A stretch of DNA of 64,000 nt from positions 62,001 to 126,000 of the forward strand of contig CAXTIG010000012.1 in the NCBI GenBank assembly GCA_964244295.1. Reading direction: 5' to 3'. The DNA is from JAJAZB01 sp964244295 (GTDB lineage Bacteria; Bacteroidota; Bacteroidia; Cytophagales; Spirosomataceae). Below are positions 50,152 to 59,417 of the stretch, piece after piece (position 1 is the first letter of the stretch; each line of letters opens with the position of its first letter). Below the pieces are notes generated by a model, which was not told where the DNA came from, did not search any database, and worked only from the letters and a program-made list of their open reading frames with translations. The position numbers and the translations under genes are program-made.

Positions 50152-53100
50152 ATGACCGCCCTTCGAATCACTCCGTTTTATCTACTGCTGATGGCTCTGG
50201 CGGGGTGTCAATCCGCGTCCACCGAACGGGACAAACCAGCGGATGAATCGGGTCCCGCGTTGTTTACCCTGCTGAAGCCCGAACAGACCGGTGTGACGTT
50301 CAGCAACGACCTGACCGAGGGCCTGAACACGAACGTGCTGATGTACGAATATTTTTACAACGGCGGCGGCGTGGCCGTTGGCGACCTGAACGGCGACGGG
50401 CGGGAAGACCTTTATTTTTCGGCCAACATGACGCCCAACCGGCTCTACCTCAACCGGGGCCGGATGCAGTTTGCCGACGTCACCGACGCGGCCGGAGTGG
50501 CCGGGCGGGAAGGCCCCTGGAAAACCGGCGTGACGATGGCTGACGTGAACGGCGACGACAAGCTCGACCTGTTCGTCTGCTACTCCGGGAAGTTGTCGGG
50601 GGCGAAGCGGGTCAACCAGTTGTTCATCAACCAGGGCAACGACGCCCAGGGAACGCCCCGGTTTTCGGAACAAACCGAACGCTACGGCCTGGCCGATTCA
50701 ACGTACAGCACGCAGGCCGTTTTTTTTGACTACGACCAGGACTCGGACTTGGATTTGCTGCTGCTCAACCACAACCCCAAACGCCTCAGCCTCGACGACG
50801 TGAGCATTGCCGAACTGGCCAAACGGCCCGATTTGCAGAGCGGCGTCCGGCTTTTTCAGCAAACGGGGGGCCGCTTCCGCGACGTAACCCGGCAGGCGGG
50901 GATGAAAAACTCGGCGCTTTCCTACGGACTGGGCGCAGGCGTGGCCGACGTCAACGGCGACAACCTCCCCGATATTTACCTCTCCAACGACTACAGCGTT
51001 CCCGATTATTTGTACCTCAACGTGGGCAACGGCACCTTCCGCGACCAGTTGGGTCAGAGCCTGGGGCACACCTCGCAGTTTTCAATGGGCAACAACGTGG
51101 CCGACGTCAACAACGACGGCTTGCCCGACCTGTTTACCCTCGATATGCTGCCCGAAGACAACCATCGGCAGAAACTGCTCTTCGCACCCGACAACTACGA
51201 GGCCTTCGACCTCAACCTCCGGGCGGGATTCCATTCCCAGTACATGCGGAACATGCTCCACCTCAACAACGGCAACGGGAAATCCGGGCTGCCGACGTTC
51301 AGCGAGGTGGGTCAATTGGCGGGACTCTCGAACACGGATTGGAGCTGGGCACCGCTCTTCGCCGATTACGACAACGACGGCTGGAAAGACCTCTTCGTGA
51401 CCAACGGCTACACCCGCGACTACACCAACATGGACTTTCTGAAGTACATGGGCGATTTTTTGCAGGAAAACCGGGGCAACGTGCGGCGGCAAAACCTGCT
51501 GGACCTGGTGCAGAAGATGCCCGCGTCGGGGGTGGTCAATTACCTGTTTAAAAACAACGGCGACCTCACCTTCAGCGACAAAAGCCGGGCCTGGGGCCTG
51601 ACGCTGCCCTCCAACAGCAACGGCGCGGCCTACGCCGATCTCGACGGCGACGGCGACCTTGACCTGGTGATCAACAACATCAACCAACCGGCGTTTATTT
51701 ACCAAAATGAAAGCAACGCGCAGTCGAAAAATCACCACCTGACGGTGAAACTGACCGGCAGCGGGTCAAACACCCAGGGACTGGGCGCGAAGGTGACGAT
51801 TTACCACCGGGGCAGCCAGCAATACCTCGAGCAGATGCCCACGCGGGGCTACCAGTCGAGCGTCTCGCCGCTGCTGCATTTCGGCCTGGGGGAGGCGCCC
51901 GGCATCGACTCCCTGCGGGTGGTTTGGCCCGGCGGGATGGAACAGCGCTTGCGTAACCCCAGGGCCGACCAGACGCTGACGCTCCGGGAATCGGAGGCCG
52001 CCGCGCCGCGCCGGGTACCGGTTCTAACCCGGCCGGTTTTTGAAGAAATTACCTCGCCCCTCGCGTACCGGCACCCGGTTAAAACCAGCAACGATTTCAA
52101 GCGCCAACCCCTGCTGGTGAGTCCGCTGTCGTTTTCGGGGCCGTGTTTGGTGAAGGGCGACGTGAACCGCGACGGTCTCGACGACGTCTTCGTCGGGGGG
52201 GGGAGCGGGCAGGCGGGGGCGGTGTTTATCCAGCAAAAAGGCGGCTCGTTCCGGCAAAAATCGCAGGCCGCCCTCCAAACCGACCGCGCCCAGGAAGACG
52301 CCGACGCCGCTTTTTTCGACGCCAACGGCGACGGCTTCCCCGATTTGTACGTGGCCAGCGGCGGCTACGCCGAGTTTCAACCCGACGATGCCCGGCTGCA
52401 AGACCGGCTCTACCTCAACGACGGCCAGGGGAATTTCACCAAAAAAGCAGATGCCCTGCCCGACACACGGGTCAGCAAAAGCTGCGTGCGGGTCAGCGAC
52501 GTCAACGGCGACGGCAAGGCCGATTTGTTCGTCGGGGGTCGGGTCATTCCGGGCCGGTACCCGGAAGCGCCGCGCAGCTACCTGCTCCTGGGCGACGGGC
52601 AGGGGCATTTTCGCGACGAAACCGCCCGCCTGGCCCCGGCGCTGCAACGCATCGGGATGGTGACCGACGCAGCTTGGGTGGATTTGAACGGGGATAAAAA
52701 AGCGGAATTGCTCGTGGTCGGGGAGTGGATGCCGCTGACGGTATTCGGGCCAGCCAACGGCGCGCTGACCGACCAGACCAGCGCGTATTTCGACAAAAAC
52801 TACCGGGGCTGGTGGAACAAACTGCTCGTCGGAGATTTCAACGGGGACGGAAAACCGGACCTCGTCGTGGGCAACCAGGGGCTGAATTCTCAGTGCAAAG
52901 CCAGCGAGCAGGAACCGGCGGAATTGTACTACAAGGATTTTGACGACAACGGCTCGGTGGACCCGATTTTCTGTTTTTACGTGCAGGGCAAAACCTATCC
53001 TTTCGTGTTTCGGGATGAATTACTCGACCAACTCAGCGTGATGCGCGCCCGTTTTCCCGACTACGCCAGCTACGCCGATGTCACGCTCGACAAGCTTTTC

Positions 53101-53502
53101 ACGGAAGAAGAACGGAAAGGTGCGAATCGCCTGGAGGCTACTTTTCTGAAAACGGCCTACTTTGAAAGCGGGACCACCGGAAAATTTGGCCTTAAATCCT
53201 TACCGTTGGAAAGCCAGTTCGCCCCCGTCTGCGCCCTGGCCGCGCTGGATTACGACCGCGACGGGCACCTCGACGTATTCCTGGGCGGCAACCAAAACCA
53301 GGCCCGGCTGCGCTTCGGCAAGTACGACGCCAACTACGGCACCCTGCTCCGGGGCGATGGCCGGGGCGGGTTCCGGTACGTGCCGCAGGTGAAGTCCGGC
53401 TTCGCGGTCAAAGGCGACGTGCGGAGTGTGGTGCAGGTGAACCAGACCCTGTTTTTGGGAATCAATCAACAGGCCATCAAAGCATTTCAGGTACAAAAAT
53501 GA
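50152..53502 (+). CDS. FG-GAP/VCBS and ASPIC-UnbV (CRTAC1-like) lipoprotein, copy 2
   Basis: 1116 residues from the ATG at 50152, which starts a regular lipoprotein signal (MTALRITPFYLLLMALAGC, Cys19); an upstream GTG adds ten unneeded residues. The layout repeats copy 1: an FG-GAP/VCBS block (VGDLNGDGREDLYF, VADVNGDNLPDIYLSND), a central ASPIC/UnbV domain (about 527-614) and a second FG-GAP block. It aligns with copy 1 over its whole length but lacks the Gly/Pro inserts. The last codons overlap the next gene by four bases (ATGA), linking it to the haloperoxidase-like lipoprotein. Confidence 0.92.
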   Translation: MTALRITPFYLLLMALAGCQSASTERDKPADESGPALFTLLKPEQTGVTFSNDLTEGLNTNVLMYEYFYNGGGVAVGDLNGDGREDLYFSANMTPNRLYLNRGRMQFADVTDAAGVAGREGPWKTGVTMADVNGDDKLDLFVCYSGKLSGAKRVNQLFINQGNDAQGTPRFSEQTERYGLADSTYSTQAVFFDYDQDSDLDLLLLNHNPKRLSLDDVSIAELAKRPDLQSGVRLFQQTGGRFRDVTRQAGMKNSALSYGLGAGVADVNGDNLPDIYLSNDYSVPDYLYLNVGNGTFRDQLGQSLGHTSQFSMGNNVADVNNDGLPDLFTLDMLPEDNHRQKLLFAPDNYEAFDLNLRAGFHSQYMRNMLHLNNGNGKSGLPTFSEVGQLAGLSNTDWSWAPLFADYDNDGWKDLFVTNGYTRDYTNMDFLKYMGDFLQENRGNVRRQNLLDLVQKMPASGVVNYLFKNNGDLTFSDKSRAWGLTLPSNSNGAAYADLDGDGDLDLVINNINQPAFIYQNESNAQSKNHHLTVKLTGSGSNTQGLGAKVTIYHRGSQQYLEQMPTRGYQSSVSPLLHFGLGEAPGIDSLRVVWPGGMEQRLRNPRADQTLTLRESEAAAPRRVPVLTRPVFEEITSPLAYRHPVKTSNDFKRQPLLVSPLSFSGPCLVKGDVNRDGLDDVFVGGGSGQAGAVFIQQKGGSFRQKSQAALQTDRAQEDADAAFFDANGDGFPDLYVASGGYAEFQPDDARLQDRLYLNDGQGNFTKKADALPDTRVSKSCVRVSDVNGDGKADLFVGGRVIPGRYPEAPRSYLLLGDGQGHFRDETARLAPALQRIGMVTDAAWVDLNGDKKAELLVVGEWMPLTVFGPANGALTDQTSAYFDKNYRGWWNKLLVGDFNGDGKPDLVVGNQGLNSQCKASEQEPAELYYKDFDDNGSVDPIFCFYVQGKTYPFVFRDELLDQLSVMRARFPDYASYADVTLDKLFTEEERKGANRLEATFLKTAYFESGTTGKFGLKSLPLESQFAPVCALAALDYDRDGHLDVFLGGNQNQARLRFGKYDANYGTLLRGDGRGGFRYVPQVKSGFAVKGDVRSVVQVNQTLFLGINQQAIKAFQVQK

Positions 53503-54833
53503 AAAGAATCGTTGGCTTGATTTGGCTCTTGCCCGCCTTGCTCGACGGCTGCCGTTCTCCGGCGGAAAAGCCGCCGACGCTGGGCGGCGGGATGGTCAAC
53601 GCCTTCAGCACCCAGATGACCGAGGTGATGGTTCACGACGTGACGAACCCGCCCCTGGCCGCCCGTTTTTTTGCCTACGCCTGCTTGGCGGGTTACGAAG
53701 TGGTGGCCCAAACCGACCGCGCCTACGCCCCCCTGCACGGAGTACTCAACGCGTACCCGCGCTTCGAAAAACCAGCCAACGCGCAGGGCTATTCCGTGGA
53801 ACTCAGCGCCCTGCTGGCGATGGTGGAGACGGCAAAAAAACTCCAGCCTTCCGGTGGTACGTTGCTCCAACCTTACGAAAACCGGTTGCTCGATTCCTGC
53901 CGGACGCTGGGTTTCAGCGACGCGGTGATCGACTCGTCGCGGGCCTACGCGCGGGCCGTCAGCCGGCACGTGCTGGCGTACGCCAGAGCGGATGGCTACC
54001 GCCGGATTAGCAATTACCCCCGGTACACGCCCAGCCCCCGCGAGGGAAACTGGTACCCGACGCCGCCCGGTTTTTTTGCCCCCGTCGAGCCGTATTTCAA
54101 CACCGTTCGACCGTTTACGCTCGATACGTGCAGTCAGTTTAAACCCGCCCCGCCGGTGCCGTTTTCGAGCGCCAAAACCTCGGCGTTTTACGCCCTGATC
54201 CAAGGGGTTTACGCGGAGAAACTGCCGGAAGAACACCAACACATTGCCGCCTTCTGGGACTGCAACCCCTTCGCGCTCGACGACAACGGGCACTTGGCGG
54301 TTGGGTTAAAAAAAATCTCGCCGGGAGCGCACTGGATGGGCATTACAGGCATTGCCTGCCAACAAGCAAACGTGGATTTCGCAAAGGCGCTCAGAGTTCA
54401 TACGCTGGTGGCGGTGGGATTGATGGATGCCTTCGTTGCTTGCTGGGACGAGAAGTTTCGCAGCAACCGCATCCGCCCCGAAACGGCCATTCGCAAGTAC
54501 CTCGACCCGACCTGGAAGCCCTTTCTCCAAACGCCCCCGTTTCCCGAATACCTGAGCGGGCATTCCACGATTTCGGCGTGCTCGGCGGTGATTCTGACCC
54601 ATTTTTTCGGCGAAAATTTTAGGTACACCGATACCGTGGAGCGGCGCTACGGCGTGGCTGACCGACAATTTCAATCCTTTCACCAGGCGGCGATCGAGGC
54701 CGGTATGTCCCGTTTTTACGGCGGCATTCACTTCACCGACGCCATCGACAACGGGCGAACCCAGGGCTTGAAAGTCGGCGAGTGGGTGCTGGCGAAAACG
54801 GAGCGACCAGCGGGGCGGCTGGCTAAGGAGTAG
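53499..54833 (+). CDS. Vanadium-haloperoxidase/PAP2-superfamily lipoprotein
   Basis: A 444-residue lipoprotein (signal ending LLDGC, Cys18) with the three motifs of the vanadate-dependent haloperoxidase and PAP2 phosphatase superfamily: KFRSNRIRP (K-x6-R-P, about 316-324), SGH in YLSGHSTISACSA (about 352) and SRFYGGIHFTD (S-R-x5-H-x2-D, about 402). The same active site can bind vanadate (halide oxidation) or phosphate (phosphatase); which applies here is unknown. It follows the FG-GAP gene with an ATGA overlap and is clearly co-translated with it. Location: periplasmic or surface side. Confidence 0.9.
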   Translation: MKRIVGLIWLLPALLDGCRSPAEKPPTLGGGMVNAFSTQMTEVMVHDVTNPPLAARFFAYACLAGYEVVAQTDRAYAPLHGVLNAYPRFEKPANAQGYSVELSALLAMVETAKKLQPSGGTLLQPYENRLLDSCRTLGFSDAVIDSSRAYARAVSRHVLAYARADGYRRISNYPRYTPSPREGNWYPTPPGFFAPVEPYFNTVRPFTLDTCSQFKPAPPVPFSSAKTSAFYALIQGVYAEKLPEEHQHIAAFWDCNPFALDDNGHLAVGLKKISPGAHWMGITGIACQQANVDFAKALRVHTLVAVGLMDAFVACWDEKFRSNRIRPETAIRKYLDPTWKPFLQTPPFPEYLSGHSTISACSAVILTHFFGENFRYTDTVERRYGVADRQFQSFHQAAIEAGMSRFYGGIHFTDAIDNGRTQGLKVGEWVLAKTERPAGRLAKE

Positions 54834-54912
54834 CAGGGCGTGGAGATCGATACTCTCACGCAAGTTCATTATTGAACCTGTTTAGCTTTTGAGTTTTCAA
54901 CCGAAAAAGGCA

Positions 54913-55017
54913 GTTGTCACCCCGACGTAGGAGGGATCTCGTTGGGGTACCGGACACTTGACTACCGGCAAAGGAACCGGCAGGCCGACGAGATCCCTCG
55001 TTCCTCGGGATGACAAC
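54913..55017. repeat. GTCACCCCGACG-type palindrome with diverged arms
   Basis: Arms about 54913-54942 and 54988-55017 pair over 30 nt with three or four mismatches; both end in the GAGGGATCTCGT stretch. The left arm resembles the element at 22864-22970. It occupies the gap before the ThuA fusion gene. Confidence 0.78.
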
Positions 55018-55114
55018 CCCTTTTTTGAAATTTTAAATAGGTTGACTGTTAGGCAACTACTAATTCGCCACTTGCTTTAACCAATTTCCTGATTCAAACC
55101 TGACCCAGTTGATT

Positions 55115-58100
55115 ATGAAATTTCTACCGAAACTAGGCGTAGTAAGTTTACTTGTGGCTACGGCATTGGTGGGCATTCAGGCGCGCCGAATGGCCGAACC
55201 GCCAACCTCGCGGATTTTGGTTTTCTCTAAAACCAAAGGATTCTACCACCAGTCGATTCCGGCGGGGGTCGCGGCCCTTCAGAAACTGGGTCAGGAAAAC
55301 AACTTCGGGGTGGACACGACCAAAAACGCGGCGTATTTCGTCGAAGACAGCCTCAAAAACTACCGCGCCGTGGTGTTTCTGAGCACAACCGGCAACGTGC
55401 TCAACGCCGACCAGCAGGTAGCCCTGGAGCGTTACATTCAGGCCGGGGGCGGGTTTGTGGGTATTCACGCCGCCACCGACACCGAGTACGACTGGCCCTG
55501 GTACAACCAACTCGTCGGGGCGTATTTTGCCAGCCATCCCAAGCAACAGCAGGCGGGGATCGATGTGAAGGACAAGACCCACCCGGCGACGAGTTTCCTG
55601 CCCGACCGCTGGGAGCGCTTCGACGAATGGTACAATTTCAAAAGCATCGACCCCGGCATTAAGGTGCTGGCCAACCTCGACGAAACCAGCTACGAAGGCG
55701 GCACCAACGGCGACACGCACCCCCACGCCTGGTACCATGACTACGACGGGGGCCGGGCTTTTTACACGGCGGGGGGCCACACCGATGCCAGTTTCAGAGA
55801 GCCGTTGTTCCTGCGGCACCTGCTGGGCGGCATTACCTACGCGATGGGCGAGGGCAAATCCCTGGATTACTTGAAAGCCTACGCCCTGAAAACGCCGGAA
55901 GAAAACCGGTTTACCAAAACCGTGTTGTCCAACGACCTCAACGAACCGATGGAACTGGCCGTGGCCCCCGATGGACGGGTGTTTTTTGTGGAACGAGGCG
56001 GAAAATTTTACGTGTATGAACCCACCACGCGGAAAACCCGACTGCTGCACGACTTCCCGGTGAAGGCCGTTGAAAAATACCTCAACGGATTGCTGGGCAT
56101 GACCATCGACCCTGATTTTGCCCGGAACAAGTTCCTCTACTTTTTTTACACGACCACTGAAAAAGAGCAGACCAAGCAACTCATCTCGCGGTTTACGCTC
56201 GGGACCGACGGGTTCCTGGATTTAGCTTCTGAAAAGCGAATTATCGAGGTACCGATCGACCTGGAAGTGAGCGCCCACACGGGCGGTTCGCTGGCCTGGG
56301 ACCGGCACCGCAACCTGTTTATCTCCACCGGCGACAACACGGTACCGTTTGAATCGAACGGGTTCGCGCCCATCGACACCCGGCCCGGTCGGCTCACCTT
56401 CGATGCCCAACGGTCGGCGGGAAATCCGAACGATTTGCGCGGGAAAATTCTGCGGATTCACGTCGAGGCCGCCGCTTCCGGGAGCGCGCCCGCCTACACG
56501 ATTCCGGAAGGTAATTTATTCCCGAAAGGCACACCCGGCACCCGCCCTGAGATTTACGTGATGGGCTGCCGGAATCCCTACCGCATTTCGGTCGATCCGG
56601 AAACCTCCATTTTGTACTGGGGCGAAATCGGGCCGGATTCGGGCGTGGACGGGCCGCAGGGGCCGCGTGGCTACGACGAGTTCAACCAGGCCAAAAAAGC
56701 CGGTAACTACGGCTGGCCGTACTTCGTGGGCGACAACAAGCCCTACCACCAGTACGATTTCGCGACGAAGGCCCTCGGACCGTTTTTCGACGGGAACGCG
56801 CCCGGCAACGACTCGCCCCACAACACCGGGGTGAAAACCTTGCCCCCGGCCAGCAAAGCCCTGATTTGGTACCCCTACAACCGTTCGGAGGAGTTTCCAG
56901 GATTGGGTCAGAGCGGTCGTTGCGCCATCGGTGGGCCGGTGTACCACTTCGACGCCAGCTTGAAGTCGACGGTGAAACTGCCTGCCTACTACGACAAGGC
57001 CTTGTTCGTGGCCGACTGGATGCGCAACTGGGTATTCGCCCTGCGGATGGACGAGAATCAAAACTACCAGCGCATGGAACCCTTCATGCCGCTCAACGGT
57101 GATTTTCGCCGACCCGTCGACATGGAATTCGGTCCCGAAGGCGCGATGTACCTGCTCGAATACGGCTCGGTGTACGGCATCGACAACGACGACGCCCGGC
57201 TGGTGAAGGTGGAATTTAACCCCGGCAACCGCGCTCCAGTCGCTCAAATCACGGCCAGAGACACCATTGGTATCGCTCCGCTGAAGGTGGCCTTCAACGG
57301 GTCGAAAAGTTATGATTCCGACGAGGAAGACAAACTACGCTACGAATGGCGCTTCGAGGGAACCCTGGTAGCCTCAACGGAAGCGAACCCGACCCACGTT
57401 TTCCCAAAAAACGGCGTTTATAAAACCATTCTGAAAGTTTCCGATCCGTCGGGCAAAAGCGCCACCGACACCTTGCTGATCCGCGTAGGCAACACGCTGC
57501 CTAACGTGGCCATTTCCACGCCGGGCAACCGCACATTTTTCTTCGATAAAACGCCCCTGGCCTACTCGGTTGTCGTCAGCGATCAGGAAGACAAAGTCAT
57601 CGACCCCAAAAAAGTGGCTGTCACGCTCCGGTACATTCCTAAAGTAGCCAGTACGGAAGCGCTGGTGGGTCACCAGACGATGACCAGTTCGTACAACCTG
57701 GGCAAAAACCTGATGGCGGGCAGCGATTGCAAGGCCTGCCATCAACTCGACAAAAAATCGGTCGGTCCGGCCTTCCTCGACGTGGCCAAAAAGTACCGCG
57801 ACGATCGGGGTGCCGCGACCCGGCTCGCCAACAAAGTCATCACCGGGGGCGGGGGCGTATGGGGCGAGCACGCCATGAACGCCCACCCGCAGTTGTCGAA
57901 AGAAGACGCCACCGAAATCGTGAAGTACGTACTGTCGCTGGCCACCAAGCAGGTGGATGTCCGGCTCCCGGCTCGTGGCAGCGTGGCGCTCAACGGCCAC
58001 ACGGCCAAAGACGAGCAGGCCCGCTACCTGCTCACCGCCTCGTACACCGACCGGGGTGGGGCCATCGCGCCCTTGAGCAGCCGCGACGCGTTGGTGTTGC

Positions 58101-58474
58101 GACCAGCCAGGGTGCAGGCCGAAGAGGCCGACGTGCTGTACAAACTGGCCAGACAAGGCAACCGGCTGGGGGCGATTCAAAACGGCGCGCGGTTCGTGCT
58201 GAAAAACATCGATTTGAACGGCATCCGCCAGTTGACGTACCGGTATTCATCGAAAGACCAGGCCGCGACCATCGAAGTCCACACCGATTCGCCGAAAGGG
58301 CCGGTGGTCAGTACCCTTGATTTCACGGCGACGGGCGGTTGGGACAACTTCGAGGAACGCACGGTGCCCCTTCAAAATCCCGGTGGTCAGCACGATTTGT
58401 ACTTTGTGTTTGTCAAAAAAGAAGCGCCCTTCAACCACCTGGCCTCGCTGGATTGGGTTCAATTCGCGAACTAA
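55115..58474 (+). CDS. ThuA-glucose/sorbosone dehydrogenase-PKD-cytochrome c fusion
   Basis: 1119 residues from the ATG at 55115. Order: signal peptide (1-24), a ThuA-like domain (about 30-245, ILVFSKTKGFYHQSIPAGV, GGGFVGIHAATDTEYDWPWY), a PQQ-dependent glucose/sorbosone dehydrogenase propeller (about 275-690, NEPMELAVAPDGRVFFVERGG), a PKD domain (about 705-790), a class I cytochrome c with CKACH (about 871-875) and a putative axial Met in EHAMNAHP, and a C-terminal carbohydrate-binding-like beta domain (about 990-1119). It could oxidise a sugar and pass electrons directly to its own heme in the periplasm. ThuA relatives act in sugar oxidation pathways. No cofactor-independent proof of activity can be read from sequence. 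Confidence 0.93.
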   Translation: MKFLPKLGVVSLLVATALVGIQARRMAEPPTSRILVFSKTKGFYHQSIPAGVAALQKLGQENNFGVDTTKNAAYFVEDSLKNYRAVVFLSTTGNVLNADQQVALERYIQAGGGFVGIHAATDTEYDWPWYNQLVGAYFASHPKQQQAGIDVKDKTHPATSFLPDRWERFDEWYNFKSIDPGIKVLANLDETSYEGGTNGDTHPHAWYHDYDGGRAFYTAGGHTDASFREPLFLRHLLGGITYAMGEGKSLDYLKAYALKTPEENRFTKTVLSNDLNEPMELAVAPDGRVFFVERGGKFYVYEPTTRKTRLLHDFPVKAVEKYLNGLLGMTIDPDFARNKFLYFFYTTTEKEQTKQLISRFTLGTDGFLDLASEKRIIEVPIDLEVSAHTGGSLAWDRHRNLFISTGDNTVPFESNGFAPIDTRPGRLTFDAQRSAGNPNDLRGKILRIHVEAAASGSAPAYTIPEGNLFPKGTPGTRPEIYVMGCRNPYRISVDPETSILYWGEIGPDSGVDGPQGPRGYDEFNQAKKAGNYGWPYFVGDNKPYHQYDFATKALGPFFDGNAPGNDSPHNTGVKTLPPASKALIWYPYNRSEEFPGLGQSGRCAIGGPVYHFDASLKSTVKLPAYYDKALFVADWMRNWVFALRMDENQNYQRMEPFMPLNGDFRRPVDMEFGPEGAMYLLEYGSVYGIDNDDARLVKVEFNPGNRAPVAQITARDTIGIAPLKVAFNGSKSYDSDEEDKLRYEWRFEGTLVASTEANPTHVFPKNGVYKTILKVSDPSGKSATDTLLIRVGNTLPNVAISTPGNRTFFFDKTPLAYSVVVSDQEDKVIDPKKVAVTLRYIPKVASTEALVGHQTMTSSYNLGKNLMAGSDCKACHQLDKKSVGPAFLDVAKKYRDDRGAATRLANKVITGGGGVWGEHAMNAHPQLSKEDATEIVKYVLSLATKQVDVRLPARGSVALNGHTAKDEQARYLLTASYTDRGGAIAPLSSRDALVLRPARVQAEEADVLYKLARQGNRLGAIQNGARFVLKNIDLNGIRQLTYRYSSKDQAATIEVHTDSPKGPVVSTLDFTATGGWDNFEERTVPLQNPGGQHDLYFVFVKKEAPFNHLASLDWVQFAN

Positions 58475-58522
58475 CCGGGACCGAAATGCAGGACTCACCC
58501 TTTATTTTTAACCGTAAACCCT

Positions 58523-59413
58523 ATGAAAAAACCTGAATCGCGCCGTGGTGCCTTGAAAAAATTAGCTGCCACCGCGCTGTTGACTCCCGTCGGAGTCGCC
58601 CTTTCCACCCGGATTGAAGCCGCCGAAGCCTTGCTCGACGATAAACTGAAGGGTAAGATTAACCACTCCGTGTGCCGGTGGTGCTACAACCAGATTCCGC
58701 TCGATGACCTCTGCAAGGCCGCCAAAGCGATGGGCATCGCCTCGATTGACCTCGTCGGTCCCGACGAGTGGCCCACGCTCAAAAAATACGGCCTCGTGGC
58801 GGGGCTGGCCCAGGGAGCGGGGAAAGGCATCGGCCAGGGCTTCAACAACCCCGCCTACCACGACGAGCTGGTGAAAAGCTACGAAGAGGTGATTCCGAAA
58901 GTGGCAGCGGCGGGGTACTCGCAGATCATCTGTTTCTCCGGCAATCGCAACGGCATGGCCGACGACAAAGGCCTGGAAAACTGCGCCGTGGGCCTCAAAC
59001 GACTCATGCCCACCGCCGAAAAGCATAAGGTCACGATGGTGATGGAACTGCTCAACAGCAAAGTCAATCACAAGGATTATATGTGCGATCACACGGCCTG
59101 GGGCGCGGATTTGTGCAAAGCCGTCGGCTCGGAGCGCTTTAAACTCCTGTACGACATTTACCATATGCAAATCATGGAAGGCGACGTCATTGCGACCATC
59201 CGCAAATTCAAGGAGTACATTTCGCACTACCACACGGGTGGGGTACCGGGGCGCAACGAAATCGACGACACGCAGGAATTGTACTACCCTGCCATCATGA
59301 AGGCCATCGTTGAAACCGGTTTCAAAGGCTACGTGGCCCAGGAATTCATCCCCAAACGGGAGGACAAACTGGCCTCATTGAAGCAAGGGGTGGAGATTTG
59401 CGACGTGGGGTAG
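58523..59413 (+). CDS. Hydroxypyruvate isomerase-like TIM-barrel protein (exported)
   Basis: A 296-residue sugar-isomerase/AP-endonuclease-2 superfamily protein. The N-terminus (RRGALKKLAATALLTPVG) looks like a Tat-type signal. The barrel shows INHSVCRWCYNQIPLDDLC, metal-site glutamate in VMELLNS, YDIYHMQIMEGD, HYHTGGVPGRNEID and a C-terminal QEFIP. The closest family is hydroxypyruvate isomerase (Hyi), but related exported proteins also act on keto-sugars. It lies 48 nt after the ThuA fusion gene, so it probably handles the product of that oxidation. Confidence 0.9.
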   Translation: MKKPESRRGALKKLAATALLTPVGVALSTRIEAAEALLDDKLKGKINHSVCRWCYNQIPLDDLCKAAKAMGIASIDLVGPDEWPTLKKYGLVAGLAQGAGKGIGQGFNNPAYHDELVKSYEEVIPKVAAAGYSQIICFSGNRNGMADDKGLENCAVGLKRLMPTAEKHKVTMVMELLNSKVNHKDYMCDHTAWGADLCKAVGSERFKLLYDIYHMQIMEGDVIATIRKFKEYISHYHTGGVPGRNEIDDTQELYYPAIMKAIVETGFKGYVAQEFIPKREDKLASLKQGVEICDVG

Positions 59414-59417
59414 CGTT

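Noticed and set aside
3153..55017. The repeated palindromes as a CRISPR array
   Set aside because: The copies are scattered over the window, are inverted rather than direct repeats, and no cas genes are present.
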